64,000 nucleotides of DNA from the NCBI RefSeq assembly GCF_001723175.1, contig NC_064656.1, positions 1,488,001 through 1,552,000 on the forward strand, written 5' to 3'. Within the stretch, counting starts at the first letter, position 1. Each line of letters opens with the position of its first letter. Under the pieces are notes generated by a model. It did not search any database, was not told where the DNA came from, and was given only the letters and a program-made list of their open reading frames with translations. The position numbers were made by a program, and so were the translations under genes. Source of the DNA: Penicillium oxalicum. Lineage: Eukaryota > Ascomycota > Eurotiomycetes > Eurotiales > Aspergillaceae. Of the stretch, positions 36,831 to 49,591 are shown one piece after another.

Positions 36831-39800
36831 TCGACAAACGTTCTGCAAATCTGCTCGCCTTCGGTTCTCACACGATCGTGACTGTCTCTAAATCCAGTCG
36901 CTTCTCCGTCATATTCATTATTTCCTTCTCGCTAGATTCAGACCCTCGAAGCTTGGCGTACTGTGGTTGTAGAAATTCTTGATGGTTTCCTGGTTCCCAT
37001 GGGTTCTTCGATGCTGCATTGGCCTCCAGACTACCATCTTGGTTCTGCTTTAGTTTTGATGAGCTCCCTTTTGGCTTGGGCTTGTCTCTCTTCTTCTTGC
37101 ACGCGTCTGTCGCCCCTGTGTGTTAGTGACCCAGGGCATGACCTTTTCCCACGATCGTTATGACCCCAAAAATTTGCATACGGCATTTCATCACTTTCTG
37201 AGCTCCAATGCTCCGTGGCTCTACTGCCACAATGAGTATGAACTCACCAGTTTGCCTCGTCTTTGCCCTCCAAGGGAGAAAACCTCAAAAGAAAAAGCGA
37301 CGGAAGGGGAGCCCAAGTCTCTCACCATGACGCTTTGATATTATTGGGATAATAAGGTTGCGTGAGGATTTTTTTTTCTGTTCTCTCTACAGCCTCGGTC
37401 GACCAGTCGCTTTGTTTTATACGCGCTTGTCAACGGGGCTTATGTCTCGCGCTACATTCGCTCGTTGTGATGAAGCCGGAATGCTGAGAGGCTGATTGCT
37501 TAATGGACTGGGTCTGGATTCGAGAATCTCGTTTTTGAAATGACTTGGGGACATTGCGTTTGGGATTGGATAGCCGTCAAGGTCACACGAGGGCCGGCTG
37601 GTGGAGCAGAACCTTCACGAATTTTTCCTCTTTCTTTGTCGTCGATAGTATCTACTCGCACAAATCAGGCAGGCCGGTCTCTGTGTCAACAAAACTCCCT
37701 CTCAATTCATCAACCTCGAGCATGGATCTACGTAGCTGTAGAGCCTGCTGGTTATCATAGCATGTATCATGGACTCTGGCCCAAAGATGGTCAGGTCACG
37801 TCCGATCTGATTGATGGGACTCTCTGGGTTCGTTTTGCACCCCATGCATGACTTGAAAGTCCACCATATTGATCTTGTAGATTGCCTTCACCACGGCGCG
37901 AGACATGTCGATTGCCTACATTTGCCACGATGAAGAAAGATCTCCATGCCGGGACGAACAGCAGCAATTCTAAAGACTGTCTTGAGGGTGCTCATGTCTG
38001 TGCTCGGAATTGCCTTCGTAACAGTACACAAGGCGAGATCCAATGGATTAGAGTATGCTCACCACCCAGTTTATGTAAAAATTTTTTTTGACGTTTTATC
38101 CCAGACCCCAGGGCTCTCGAAGTAAATGATATGGAACACTGAGAACATATCAACTTGAAGAAGTCATTGGATTTCCCTCTGCGCATCGTCTTGCATGATT
38201 CATGTCTACTCTAGATTGATCGCTCTTTTCGTCTCTGTGATAAGTTGTGGATAGCTCTTTGTGGATGATTGCCTGTCTCTTTTGTTGAGTTGAGACTATT
38301 AAATGTACTACTATGTGGTACCCTTGGGGCAATTATGATATGGGAGGAAAGAATTGAATAATAAGGCTTTTGTTTTGTCTCTTTTTTTTCTAAAAAAAAG
38401 AACTGTGGTCTGGAATACTAGACTACAGACTATTAGAGTTTTGGGGTCCTTGTTTGTATTGATGGTAGATTTGAGAGAAGATTTGACAGTGAATTGGATA
38501 AAAAATACTGTAACTTACGAATCATGATATAACTATGAATCCTCATCGAATAGAACAGGGAACATTGGCAACTTTTTGTAAAAAAAAAATGTCTTGAAAG
38601 GAAGCACGTTTTGGTAAATATCATACTTGTGGAATATTCATTTGCTATTTAATATGATTGTACCTACGTATTTCCACCCTCTAAAACGTAATGTAGCAAC
38701 ACGTCATTGCTTCACTGGATTTTGACATTTTGGTCAGCCGGCATGGTCAAGTCAAAGACATGAGTCTGTTTGCTTCAGTTGTTAGTCCCAATATGGTGGT
38801 GCCGTCTCTGATGGCTTGGTAGAGGATGTTGCTGGCTTCGAATGGAATAATTTTGGAATATCAATCAATATTGCTGCTAGCTCTATCGATAGTATGCCAT
38901 CTCTGCGCCTCTCGAGTTCCGATATCTAAAAAAAGGAAAATAAAATAAAAGAAATGGCAAACTATGCTGTGACTCAAAGAGCCCAGCATAGGCCTCTAGC
39001 AAGCTAGGATCATCTTCAACTTTCGCACACGAGTCACAACCCACTTCGAGCACGCATAATGGTGGCCCTATGTCTAGTTAGACTGCAATCGCTGATCTAT
39101 ATTGGGAAGAGATAGACCGACTGCATGAGATGGATGCACTTCTCCATGCACTTGCAACTATTAATCCAGCGCCACAGACAATTGGTCACTTCAATGGCGC
39201 TTGACGGGTAAACCGGCCAATATTGCAGCAAGTGCTCAGCTGACCAGGGGCTTGAATCCTATCATCGACGCGATCTCTTTATGCAAGATCATTACTCTTG
39301 CTGAATCAATAATGTCTGGCGACTATTGCGAACCAAAGCCTCCAGGCCAGTCTTACAAACTTCATCACAAAGGTTCATCTGCGACTGTCTCCAGAGACGC
39401 CTTTGTCCTCTTTGCACTTCACCCAGGGCTTGACCCTTGCAAATCTGGAGGCCGTCGAGGACAGAAGCAAGTCCTCGGAGGCACGCGGTTGTTTCGAGTT
39501 TAGCTCGGCTGTCTCAGAAACGATCGTCACTAGGTATCGAGACTTGACCTGCTGACCAAGAAATGCCACGAGCTTAGTAGGTACCTACCTGGCAGTTAGC
39601 AGTACCACGCGATTAAATTGGTTTTGGTTATTGGCGGAACTTAAATTGTGCGAAGGTATCCTACCCCGTGTAGAATTCATAGATGCGAATGGTGCTAGTC
39701 CAGTCATCGGTGCAGCGAGGCCAACGTCTCCAAGACAGGCTTGACGAGTTCGAGTGCGATACAAAAGTTTTTCTCAAGACGCTCAGGCCCGCCTCGACTT

Positions 39801-40953
39801 CTCCAGTTGTGCCTTGGGACTTTGTGTCTGGCCGGTCTGATCCTCGTATTTGCAAAAACACGAGTGCAGTTGAGGGGGCACGTGGCACGTATCCGAGTAA
39901 ACGGAAATAATTAAAGTGGACGCCCCCCTGCCGCCCACTCTTCATCTTGGCTTTCCTCGCACTATCATCCACCACTTGCCATGCCACGATCAATCTAAAT
40001 CCCAAAATGGAAGAAAGGATCCGATTCAGAGTTGCCACTTCCATGCACCTTCGCAGTCTATGCCGGGTGTGTATCCACTTGAGGAACCCAATCCCGTGTT
40101 GGGGACCGCAACGGTCAGAACTCGGGACGAGTGATCAACGCTTGAACGGACGCAGCCCGGGAGGGCTCTACGAGAAAATGCAGCTAGCGTCTATCATGAA
40201 GTCTGCTCACGCGTCGATGGATTGGCTATCAACACATTTGACAGACAGCGGAAAGCCCGCCTTTTCCCCGTAAGAAGAAAGACTTGGATTGCCCACAGCG
40301 CCCCTCCTCCATGGGGCCTGTCATACCTGTTAATCAACTCTATTCATCCCTTAAAGTTCGGTCCATCCACAATCTCGAGGGGGATCCCGTATGCCAAATG
40401 TGGACCTCTCGTGGATAGACCGAAACGATCACCAGGGATGGCAAGAGAGCCAGGGCCAAAGTCCACGTTCCAAATTAAACTTCTTGACGATCACTCGGGT
40501 CGTGGTGCTGGAAACGGCCTAGAGAGTGGAATCTTGCCCGCGTGTGGACTACGGACTGTGGATCCTCAACTACAGAGATGGGCCTCTTCTTGCTACAGGT
40601 TCGCAAGTTGCAACTCGCAACACCCGGCGAGCTCCGGCGACTATCAATGGCTTGGCGACTCTCTGTTTCGCGTCCGCCAGTCGCGGTATGGATACTTCAA
40701 CGGGGTCTCAACGCTTTTCTTTTCCCCTACTGCCGAGATGCGCATGTGGAGAACGGCATGGCGAAGTGTAAGTCTTTGTAATGGATTCTCGGAGATATCT
40801 GTGTAATCCGCGCGTTCAAGCATCCGACTTCAGGGGTCATGAACTGAAGATTTCCAGCGAGCAGGATGATGATATAAATGGAAAGAATAAACTTCCAACC
40901 GACTAGGATTTCTCAAGGCACTCTTTCTCGCAGCCATTCCTCATTGTGCAAAG
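36831..40953. other. Gene-poor intergenic region, 4.1 kb
   Basis: Starts with the Ubc4 3' flank and ends with the promoter of the GMC oxidoreductase. It includes AT-rich stretches (38350-38960) and a TAGGTACCTACC motif at 39578-39589. Several ATG-started frames of 60-127 codons exist (for example - strand 39661-40044), but none resembles a known protein or has convincing splice partners. No RNA gene or transposon seen. Confidence 0.5.
40873..40878 (+). promoter_or_regulatory. TATA box of the GMC oxidoreductase gene
   Basis: TATAAA in the context GATGATATAAATGG, 81 bp upstream of the start codon, a plausible distance for a fungal gene with a short leader. Confidence 0.5.
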
Positions 40954-42963
40954 ATGATCCTTCCTCATCTTTTTGGCCTCTTGGCCGCCACAGCTGGCGT
41001 CGCGAACGCTCTGAATATCACCGGATATGAGTATGTTGTCGTCGGCTCGGGCGCCGGAGGTGGTCCTCTGGCAGCCCGTCTTGCTTTGGCTGGCCACAAG
41101 ACTCTCTTGCTCGAGGCCGGTGACGACCAAGGTGAAAACTACAACTACACCATCCCTGCCTACTCGGCCAGATCTTCTGAAGACGAGAAGCTTGCGTGGA
41201 ACTTCTTCGCTCGCCACTACGCCGATGATGAGCGTCAGGCACGCGACTTCAAGGCCACTTATGAGACTCCCAGTGGTGAACTGTACACCGGTCTGAGTCC
41301 CCCTGAGGGCTCAAAGCTGTTGGGCACTCTCTACCCTCGCACAGGTATGACTCGATGACAGAGGAATCATAGATTGTAGAAAACTACGGAATGCTCATCA
41401 TGGCTCCTAGGCACCCTCGGAGGATGCACGGCTCATAACGCGTTGATTGCGGTGTACCCCCACGAATCCGATTTCGAGTACATTTCAACCTTGACAGGAG
41501 ACAGCTCCTGGTCTCCGGAAAATATGCGCAGCTACTTTACCAAATTGGAGAAAAATCACCACCTGCTCCCAGGCCAAAAGGGCCATGGTTATGATGGATG
41601 GCTGCAGACCGAGAATGCTCCCTTGAGCATTGTCTTGGAGGACCCTCAGCTCCTCAGCATGCTGACCGGTGGCGCTTTTGCTTTGGGCAACCTGACTCAG
41701 AATGTTTTCAACATCGGCACCCTGCTGGCCGGTGATGCGAATGCTGACACTACTTATCGTGATCACCACCCCGGCTACTATCAGATTCCCATTTCGACTC
41801 GCGATGCTCACCGCAACGGTGCTCGAGAGTTCATTATCGCCGTCCGCGATGCGAAAAATGTCGATGGGTCCAAAAAATATCCACTGGATGTGCGCATGAA
41901 CACTCACGTCACCAAGGTCACCTTTGACGAATCCGTGACTCCCCCTCGTGCCACCGGTGTCGAGTTCCTTGAGGGCGAGCACCTTTACAAGGCGAGCCCG
42001 ATGTCGAAGCGTGCTGGCAGTGGTACCCCCGGCTCCGCTTCTGCTTCTCGTGAGGTGATCGTGTCTGGCGGTGTGTACAACTCACCCCAGCTTCTTAAGC
42101 TGAGTGGTATAGGACCCGCCGACGAGCTCCAGAAGTTCGGTATCAAGGTGATCAGCGATCTCCCTGGCGTCGGCACCAACCTGCAGGACCACTATGAGAT
42201 TTCCGTTCAAGGTCGGATCGAGAAGGACTTTTCCTGCCTGAACAAGTGCACTTTCAGTATCCGCGGGGAGGCCGACCCGTGTATCGACCGTTGGCAAACT
42301 CCCGTTCTGGGTGATCGTGGTATCTACTCTTCGCCTGGTCTCGCTGCCACCATGTTCTACAAGAGCTCCGTGACCGCCGATGACAGCTTCGATATCTTCT
42401 GCTTCGGTGGTCCGGTCAACTTCCGTGGCTACTTCCCCAATTACAGCATCAATGCCACCGATGAGCACAACTGGTTCACATGGGCTATTCTCAAGGCTCA
42501 CCCGCGCAATACTGCTGGTACCGTCACCCTGCAATCGGCCGATCCTCTTGACATGCCCCAGATCACTTTCAACTACTTTGACACCGGTGTGGGTGACTAT
42601 GACGCCGACCTGACCGCTCTCTACGAGGCCGTCGAACTCGCTCGGGACGCCTTCAGGCGCCAGCTTGTTCCCATCACCGAGGTTCTCCCCGGCTCCCAGG
42701 TTCAGTCCGAGGAGGATATCAAAGATTACGTCAAGAATGCCGCTTGGGGTCACCACGCTTCCTGCACATGCCCCATCGGTGCCGATGGCGACCCGATGGC
42801 TGTCTTGGACTCCAAGTTCCGTGTCCGTGGTGTCTCTGGTCTCCGTGTCGTGGATGCCTCTGTTTATCCTAGGATTCCGGGTACCTTTACTGCCGTGTCC
42901 ACCTACATGGTTGCCGAGAAGGCTGCCGATGAGATCTTGAAGGAGCTGAAGGCTTATGCCTGA
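40954..42963 (+). CDS. Secreted GMC-family FAD oxidoreductase
   Basis: Two exons, 40954-41344 and 41411-42963 (66-nt intron), give 647 residues. A signal peptide (MILPHLFGLLAATAGVANA) points to secretion. The FAD-binding Rossmann motif is VVVGSGAGGGPLAARLA (about 28-44), and the junction restores PRTGTLGGCTAHNA, the second GMC signature region. VSGGVYNSPQLLKLSGIGP is the third. Near the C-terminus GHHASC supplies the usual catalytic His (about 577). The position where glucose oxidase has a second His, or alcohol oxidases Asn, falls in PGTFTAVSTYM and appears to be neither, a variant also common in uncharacterised fungal relatives. Substrate unknown; possibilities include sugars, aryl alcohols or choline-like compounds. 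The neighbours do not narrow it down. Confidence 0.9.
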
Positions 42964-43531
42964 ACGGTGGCAGTGTGATTAATATTTTAATTCCCTTTGG
43001 GTTTTCTTTTCTTTTATCTACGTATCGATAATCTGGACATGGTGTTTCGAGCTGTGGATGGACCGGTGAATGTGTGTATATATGGGTTTGACGTCCTCGC
43101 ATATCTTAATGATTGAAATGATTCAATCCGAATCATTCCCCTCCTCTCATCTTGATGCCCGTTCGAATTCACCATGTAAGGAAATGCTCCCCCTCGCACT
43201 ACAGGATCCCGAGGAAGTCATTCTGCTCTGCGATCACTTCCTTGACAGACCTAAACCAACCGAACTCAGATAACCTCCCCGACGCACATCCATTTCTACA
43301 TTCTTCATTCTACCTATTTCTGGAGCAATCATCGAAAAAAAAGACCACACTCCAAACCTACCCTACCAGCAGAAATCACAGACATTCAAAGCCCCTGTCA
43401 TTTACACATGAACCGTTTCAAAACATACAAAGTAAATAAGGGTGAGATGATTAGATACAAAAAAAAAGACAAAAAACAAAGACCCCTGCCTCTCCCTCCT
43501 CCTCCCCCTCCGCAACTAGCAATTCCATTCC
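42964..43531. other. Intergenic region between convergent genes
   Basis: Tail-to-tail gap between the GMC oxidoreductase and the TRP14-like gene. A C-rich stretch lies at about 43490-43515. No gene seen. Confidence 0.6.
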
Positions 43532-44344
43532 TCAAGCCAGAAACGCCTGCATCTTCGCCTGATCCAAAATTTCCCCCTCGATCAACCGCGCAGTCTCGCG
43601 AATCTCGCCGTTCACACGCTGATATCGCACCAGCGCCGGGATATTATTGATATTCCATTGCGTCCGGTAGACGTTCTTGGGATCTTTCCACCTATTGGGT
43701 CCCCGTGGACAGTAAGTGTCCGAGTCAGTGAATTAGTTTCTTAGATAAGGAATTTTGGACTTGTTTTTGCTTTTGCTCTTGTTTTCTCCTTTTCGCAAGC
43801 ATGCTTTAGGGGGGGTTAGGGGGAAACCATGGATATGTGCATGACTCGGCTCCTATTACCTCTGAAAGAATAGAAGAGGTAGGATCTCAATTCACGCATA
43901 ATGTATTCCCGTAAGAGATACATGGTTGCATATCCATATCCATAGCCATGGTCATATACCACGCCCCCGGGGGGGGGGGGGGGGGATGATTCCTAGACAC
44001 CATACTTTCTCAAGAACTATTCCCTCCAGCCCTCCTTCTCTTTCCCCAATAGAATAGAAAAAGAAGCAAGGAGAGAATAAAAAGAAAGAAAGAAATAGAG
44101 AGAGAGAGAGAAAGACTTACACCAACTTTTCCCCCACAGAAACCACAGCAACGGCCGGAGCGTCAGAGTGCGCAAATGCAGCATCGAGATGCGGCAGCGC
44201 ATCACGCACATCCGGACACCAGGGCTGATGAGTAACGGGGTCATTGCCGGAAATAAAAGCGATGATGAATTTGGCGTCATGAGCCTCGGACACGTCGAGG
44301 TGTGCAGCTGAGGCTGGGAGGGTGAAGTCTTTGATGAGTGGCAT
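43532..44344 (-). CDS. TRP14-like thioredoxin-fold protein (DUF953/TXNDC17)
   Basis: Two exons, 44344-44121 and 43691-43532, give 127 residues, a typical length for this family. The 429-nt intron (donor GTAAGT, acceptor AATAG) is long for this window. The fold is seen in FIIAFISGNDP (strand before the active site), PWCPDVRDALP (active site), VAVVSVGEKLVWKDPKN (read across the junction) and NINNIPALVRYQ with the cis-Pro. Family members in animals have WCPDC; here the second Cys is Val, so the protein keeps one reactive thiol and cannot form the usual disulfide. It may act as a monothiol reductase or a non-redox protein. It is convergent with the GMC oxidoreductase gene. Confidence 0.85.
43969..43985. 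repeat. Poly(G) run of 17 inside an intron
   Basis: Preceded directly by CCCCC, inside the 429-nt intron of the TRP14-like gene; in the transcript it is a C run. Confidence 0.9.
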
Positions 44345-45292
44345 TTTGGGGGGTGGGTTTCTTTCTTTTTTTGCACGTTATTTCTTATCTTTTACTTTTT
44401 TTAAAACAAAAGAAAAGAAAAAGAAAAAGCGTGAGGTGTAAAGTCAAGGGGCTTTGGATTTGAGAATGTGGCTGGTGATGGGTGGTGGTGGTGCTGATGG
44501 TGGGTGGTACCAGGTGGTGGTGACTTGGGCGCGTGGGATTTGCGCAGTCAGGTTTCGATAGAAGAAAAGAAGACAGAAAAAAAGGCAATTAGGTACGATA
44601 CGGTAGGTATGGAGGGAGAAAAAAAATACGGAAGGTGTTTGTTGGGGACAACTTGTGTGTTTTGACGAGAGAGAGAGTAGTGTAAAGTGTTGGTGTAGTA
44701 GTGATGGGCTGGCTGTGGTCGTTCTTTTCTTTTCTTTCTTCCTTTTTTTCCCCCTCCTTCTTCTGGAGATCACGAGAGAGGCCAATTTCCACAGGCTACG
44801 AAGTGATTTGGACACGGCCACGTTTGACTGCAGTGTGGGTCACGGTGGGTTTCTAGTGGCCATGCGGGTCACAGCTCGACGGGGAGAGAAAAGGAGTGAC
44901 ATGGACCAGTACATTTTAGTGGTACAATTCACTCATATAGTGTCTTTTGCCTTGAGCTTGACAGATCAAGGGCTTTTTTTTTGTGATTGAAGGGCTATTG
45001 ATAGAATTATGAAACTTTATTGTTTGTGAGTCGCTGCTGGAAGCTGAAAAGCTACCTACATTGCGCCACAACCCTCCGAGACCAAGACCAGATTCCATCT
45101 AAGATTGAGTACTCATCATACATTAAGAAAAAACAAAAAAACAAAAAGACTCCCACAATCAAAAATTCAGTTCCAAACAAAGGTCGTATCTTCAACAAGC
45201 GTAATGATGAAAAAAAAAGCGAAAAGCACTGTGAATCCCATGTTCCCATAAACCATTCCCAACAAAAAGAAAAAAAAAATAAAGAAAAGACA
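44345..45292. other. Intergenic region, TRP14-like promoter and beta-glucosidase 3' flank
   Basis: Rich in homopurine/homopyrimidine runs: A-rich on the + strand at 44400-44430 and 45120-45290, TGG-rich at 44470-44520, and CT-rich near 44720-44765. No gene seen. Confidence 0.55.
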
Positions 45293-48085
45293 TTACCATG
45301 ACTCCAATCGCGCGCTCAAGGGCAGATCTCGACTTGAGCGTCCGACATAAACCTCCTTGGCGGACCTGATGATGCGCCAATTCTGCGCCGCAACGTCCCA
45401 ATTACTCAAGTCCCGACGTGTCAACGTCGCTCGGAACACCTTACTCTGGCCGGGCAGGAGGTGGATTCGGTCAAATCCTCGAAGCTGTCGAGGAGGATTG
45501 TCGCCACCGAGGTTGACGTACAGTTGGACAACCTCGTCACCGGCTAGATTGCCGGTGTTGGTGATTTTGGCGGTGATTTCGTAGAGCTCCTGATAGAGCA
45601 TACTGTTACCGCCGGAGGCGATGGGGTCACCCGCTGGGTTGAGAGGCTGTGGGGAGCTGTCGAGGGCATGAGGGGGAATGAATGCGGTGCTGCCGTAGTG
45701 AGGGTCTTTTGAGGCGGCGCGGAGGGACTCTGTGCTGTTGAGGTAGGGATAGATAAAGGCCGGGATGTATTTGAAAGTAGCAGGGAATTGATACTCGGTG
45801 AGGTTTGGGCTGGGGAGGGGTCCGATGATAGGTGCTTGCGTGGTCATGCCTGTCGTGGGTCGATAGGGACGAACGTGTTTGGTGACGATGCGGAGGTCAG
45901 AGTATGAGAAATTGGTATATGAGAGACCGTGGCCGAACTCGTAGATGGGATCAATGCCAGCTTGGTCAAAATGCCGGTAGTCAAGGAAGATGCCTTCGGA
46001 GAAGGATTGCTGGGGTGCCTGTTCGCCGTTGTTGGGCACATACATCACGTCTGTGCCATAGTCTTCACGGCTCTTGGCCCATGTGAATGGCGTGCGACCG
46101 GCTGGGTTGACATCGCCCCAGAGGATATCGACAAGAGCATTCCCTGATTCTTCGCCAGGTAGGCCGGCCCAGACAATGGCTGTGATGTTGGGGTGCTCAT
46201 AGTAATCGGTCAACAGCACAGGGCCGACAGTGTGAAGGACGACAATGGTGTTGCTGCACAGAGCACTGACATTGCGGATCACCGCGTCGGCATTTTGCCA
46301 AAGAGTGAGGTTATTCCGATCCCCCCAGTTGCCGTCGACGGTGATGAAAGCTTCGCCAGAATCCGAGTTGCCAAAGACGATGCAAGTAGCATCAGGCTGC
46401 GAGACCAGTGCGGAGATGGCACTTTCATCGTAGTTGTCCAAAATACTCTCATATCGGCCACCATACTCCAAGACCTTGGCTTGAATCGCAGAGTCTGGAG
46501 TAACAAGGAACGGGAACTGGGTCGAGCCAGATCCCCATCCCATCGCCAGGGTTCCCTCATCGCAGCCACGATCAGGACACCCATTCGGACCCTTGGGATT
46601 TGGACCCGCATCTTCGCCAACAACGGCGACGAAGGAAGGTCGTTTCAGCGGAAGAGCACCATTGGTGTTTTTGAGAAGCACAGTTCCCTTTGCGGCCGTC
46701 TCACGAATCTGTTGGGCGTGGTTTGCACGCACGTCGACATGCCAGTTCACTTTCTCGTAACCCTCCTTGCTGTAAAAGTATTTGTAACCATAGGTATCGT
46801 AGGTCCATGAGTTGAAATTCACGTCAGGCTGATCTTCAATTGTCAGACCGACTTTGAAATAAGCGGCCATGATCCGCATCGCCATATCGTCAATCCTCCA
46901 CTCGGGCACGGTGCCGTTCAGAACCGCAATAGTGAGATTGGATCCCCAAAAGCTGAGTCCGGTGTCGAATTCAGTATCTCCTGGCATTGTCATATCGAGC
47001 CCGGCCAGCGCCGACGATACTCCAGAGTGTTGTGCTTGCCAGTCACTCATCACGAACCCTTGGAAGCCCAACTCGCTCTTGAGGAGTTTGTTTAGAGTGT
47101 GACTGTTTTGGCATCCGTACGAGTTGTTGATCTGGTTGTAGGAGCACATAAAAGATGCCACTCCAGCACGTACGGCATCAGCAAAAGGCCACAAGTACAT
47201 TTCATGCATAGTACGATCGTCAATGTTCGACGAGATCGATTCAGCAATGTTGTATCCATGCCCGGCAGACTCGCCTGCTTGTCGGAAGTGCTCTTGTTCG
47301 TTTCCAACATAATGTTTCGCGCAGGCCAAGACTCCGGTATCTTGCATGCCCTTGATGGTCTCGGCCATCGCAATGCCGTTCAGGACGGGATCGGGCGAGA
47401 ATCCTTCCCAGTTTCGGCCTCCTTCAGGGGCGCGGCCCAAAGGGCCAGCGACGGGGCCCAGTTGCACCGTGATGCCCTTGCCCTTGTGCTCTTGAGCCAT
47501 GGCAACACCACGCTCATAAAGAACCGTCTTGTCAAATGTGGCAGCAGCCATCTGACTGGACGTGAAAGCAGATGCATAGTCGGCAAATCTCACACCTTGA
47601 GGAGAGTCTTGCAAGCAAAGCCCCTTGAAGCCAAGGCGAGGGACCGATCCGGTATTTCCTACACATGGTCCGTTTTCCCAACTTTGAACATGTTCAGCCC
47701 ACTGTCGCACAGATCATAGAGGAAAAGGGCAGTCACTCACCCAACACCCGTCGTCAGATTGACCTTCTCGAGTAACGTCAGTTGAGAGACAAATGCAAGC
47801 GCCTTCTGATACGCATCCTCCCAGCCTTCAGCACGAGGATTCATCCATGGCGAGGGATAAAACGGCGGCGAATACGGCTCTTCAATCTGAAAGCCGTGAA
47901 AGCTATTCAGAAGCTCGGGCTTTGAGAGAACAAAATGGTCAGTGCCCGTTACTCTCGAATCGTTATATCTCGCGTTCTCCCTGAAAGAAAACCGTTCATA
48001 CCTTGTGCTCTTGTATGGGCTTCGCTGCCGCAATCCCAAAACTCCCGTATGACACAAAGGCCAGAACCGTCGTTGAACTCCTCAT
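45293..48085 (-). CDS. Secreted GH3 beta-glucosidase, BGL1-like
   Basis: Three exons, 48085-48002, 47886-47741 and 47681-45293 (introns 115 and 59 nt), give 872 residues, close to the 860 of Aspergillus BGL1. It removes glucose from the non-reducing end of cellobiose and other beta-glucosides. The signal peptide is in exon 1. Exon 2 starts [14 protein letters not shown], as in BGL1, and the second junction restores [16 protein letters not shown]. The GH3 N-domain has [30 protein letters not shown] and the nucleophile Asp in [12 protein letters not shown] (about residue 289). The C-domain and a fibronectin-III-like end ([19 protein letters not shown]) complete the usual architecture. Exon 3 uses an AAG acceptor, chosen because it alone restores the conserved Trp in frame. 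A TATA-like TTATAAG lies about 150 bp upstream of the ATG. Confidence 0.95.
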
Positions 48086-49591
48086 GATGTAGATGAATGA
48101 GCCCCAGTCAAACGAGCTTGCCAAAACTCAGAAAACAGACAGTCTGACAAGTCTGAATTGCGCGCATTTTGTATCTCTAGGCACTGAGGGGAGGGGGATT
48201 TCGGCTATGTAGGCATAACAACGCCCTTTACATTCTTATAACCCCCCGTAGCATTTTCGTGTCGACTGGCACACTGCCGATTGGCGTGGCTGCTCATCCC
48301 CAAGTGAGCCTTTTAACGCCCACTGCTGGTCCTGGGCTCCTTAAGGGTAAAAAGCTGACCTTTCTTTTCTCATCACAGAAGGAAGTGACCACATCTTCTC
48401 CAGGGAGGCGAAAGTCTTGTTCTTATCCCCATCGTCCCTGAATTTTGCGACTCTTGAGATTCAGACGGCTGTGATAGCTCTCGCCATCAGAGATGACGCT
48501 CGCAAACAGCCAGCTCAGATGGTGAGCATTCAACGACATCGTGGCAATAAACCTGTGGAGATCTAACGTGGAAATCTCAGCTCAACTTTCCCGCTTGAAG
48601 CTTAGGCCGGCAGAATCACAAAGTATGCATTGTACAGTGTCAGCTATCCCTTGTGGAGACCCATGTGCCCCCTGGCGTCTGCCGAGGGTAGGCCGGACCC
48701 CTCGAAGAATGCACAGAACGATGCCCCTCGAGAATATGGCAGCTCCTTTCTAGGGACCTTTAATGGATGTCAGCTTGGTTTAGATCTGTGATCAAGTGTC
48801 CGCGAACATTGCTGTGAAAACAAAAAAAAAACCTTTAAGCTGGCGAAGACGTTGACAAGGCCTCAAACGGAAACCTTCCCACGCCAAAACTTTGCCCGAG
48901 CGCAAGTAAGGGCGCGATCGGGTTGGAACACGTGAGCTCATGCTCAAGCTTCATGATCCATGAACACCATTGAGTCCAATCTGGAATTACCGAGCGCGGT
49001 GCTTAAGATCCTTGGAAAGTGGTCAACTATCAGCTCAGGAGAAAGTAAGTGAGCGTGCAACAGGTAAATTCCCCGGCTTCCTGCTTCAATCGTCACCATA
49101 TGAAGGTGGATAGCATGGAAAGACAAGGAAATGACGTGGTGATTGAGGATCCCCGTAGAGTCATTTTCCTTCGTGGGCGGGAATTTGTGAGAGAAACGGA
49201 TGATAGACGATTATCTGCCGGAGGAAAGGGAAAGTGAAAGATGGAAGCGATGATTGATCGAGACCAAGGCGAATTGAATTGTAACAATCTATGTATATGC
49301 GAATTCCGTTATCCATGCAAAGCGTAAATTCGGGAGACCGTCCCGTTCCAATCTGTCGTGTAAGGCATTTCTGAGTCCAGTATTGAGCAAAAGTGGCAGG
49401 GGAGAGATGTGATGATATATGAAGAGAAGAACGAGGAAAATGTATAAAAGGATGAAAAGTCGATCAAGTTCCGCCCCGACCAACGCAGTCAACACCGATA
49501 GTGCAAGGTGTCAATGGAGAGCGAGGGTGGCAACGGTGGGAGAAGAAGCAGCTCTGATGAGCCTGCAACGTCAGAATAAAATTCTGTTGGA
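48086..49591. other. Intergenic region upstream of beta-glucosidase
   Basis: Contains the beta-glucosidase promoter and the 3' flank of the VOC-domain gene, both on the - strand. No gene or clear repeat was found in the 1.5 kb. Confidence 0.55.

Noticed and set aside
39661..40044. 127-codon ATG-started - strand frame
   Set aside because: No domain and no conserved-looking block; overlapped by equally long frames on the other strand.
40222..40806. 194-codon + strand frame upstream of the GMC oxidoreductase
   Set aside because: The frame opens with TTG, not ATG, and its product resembles nothing known; it ends near the GMC promoter.
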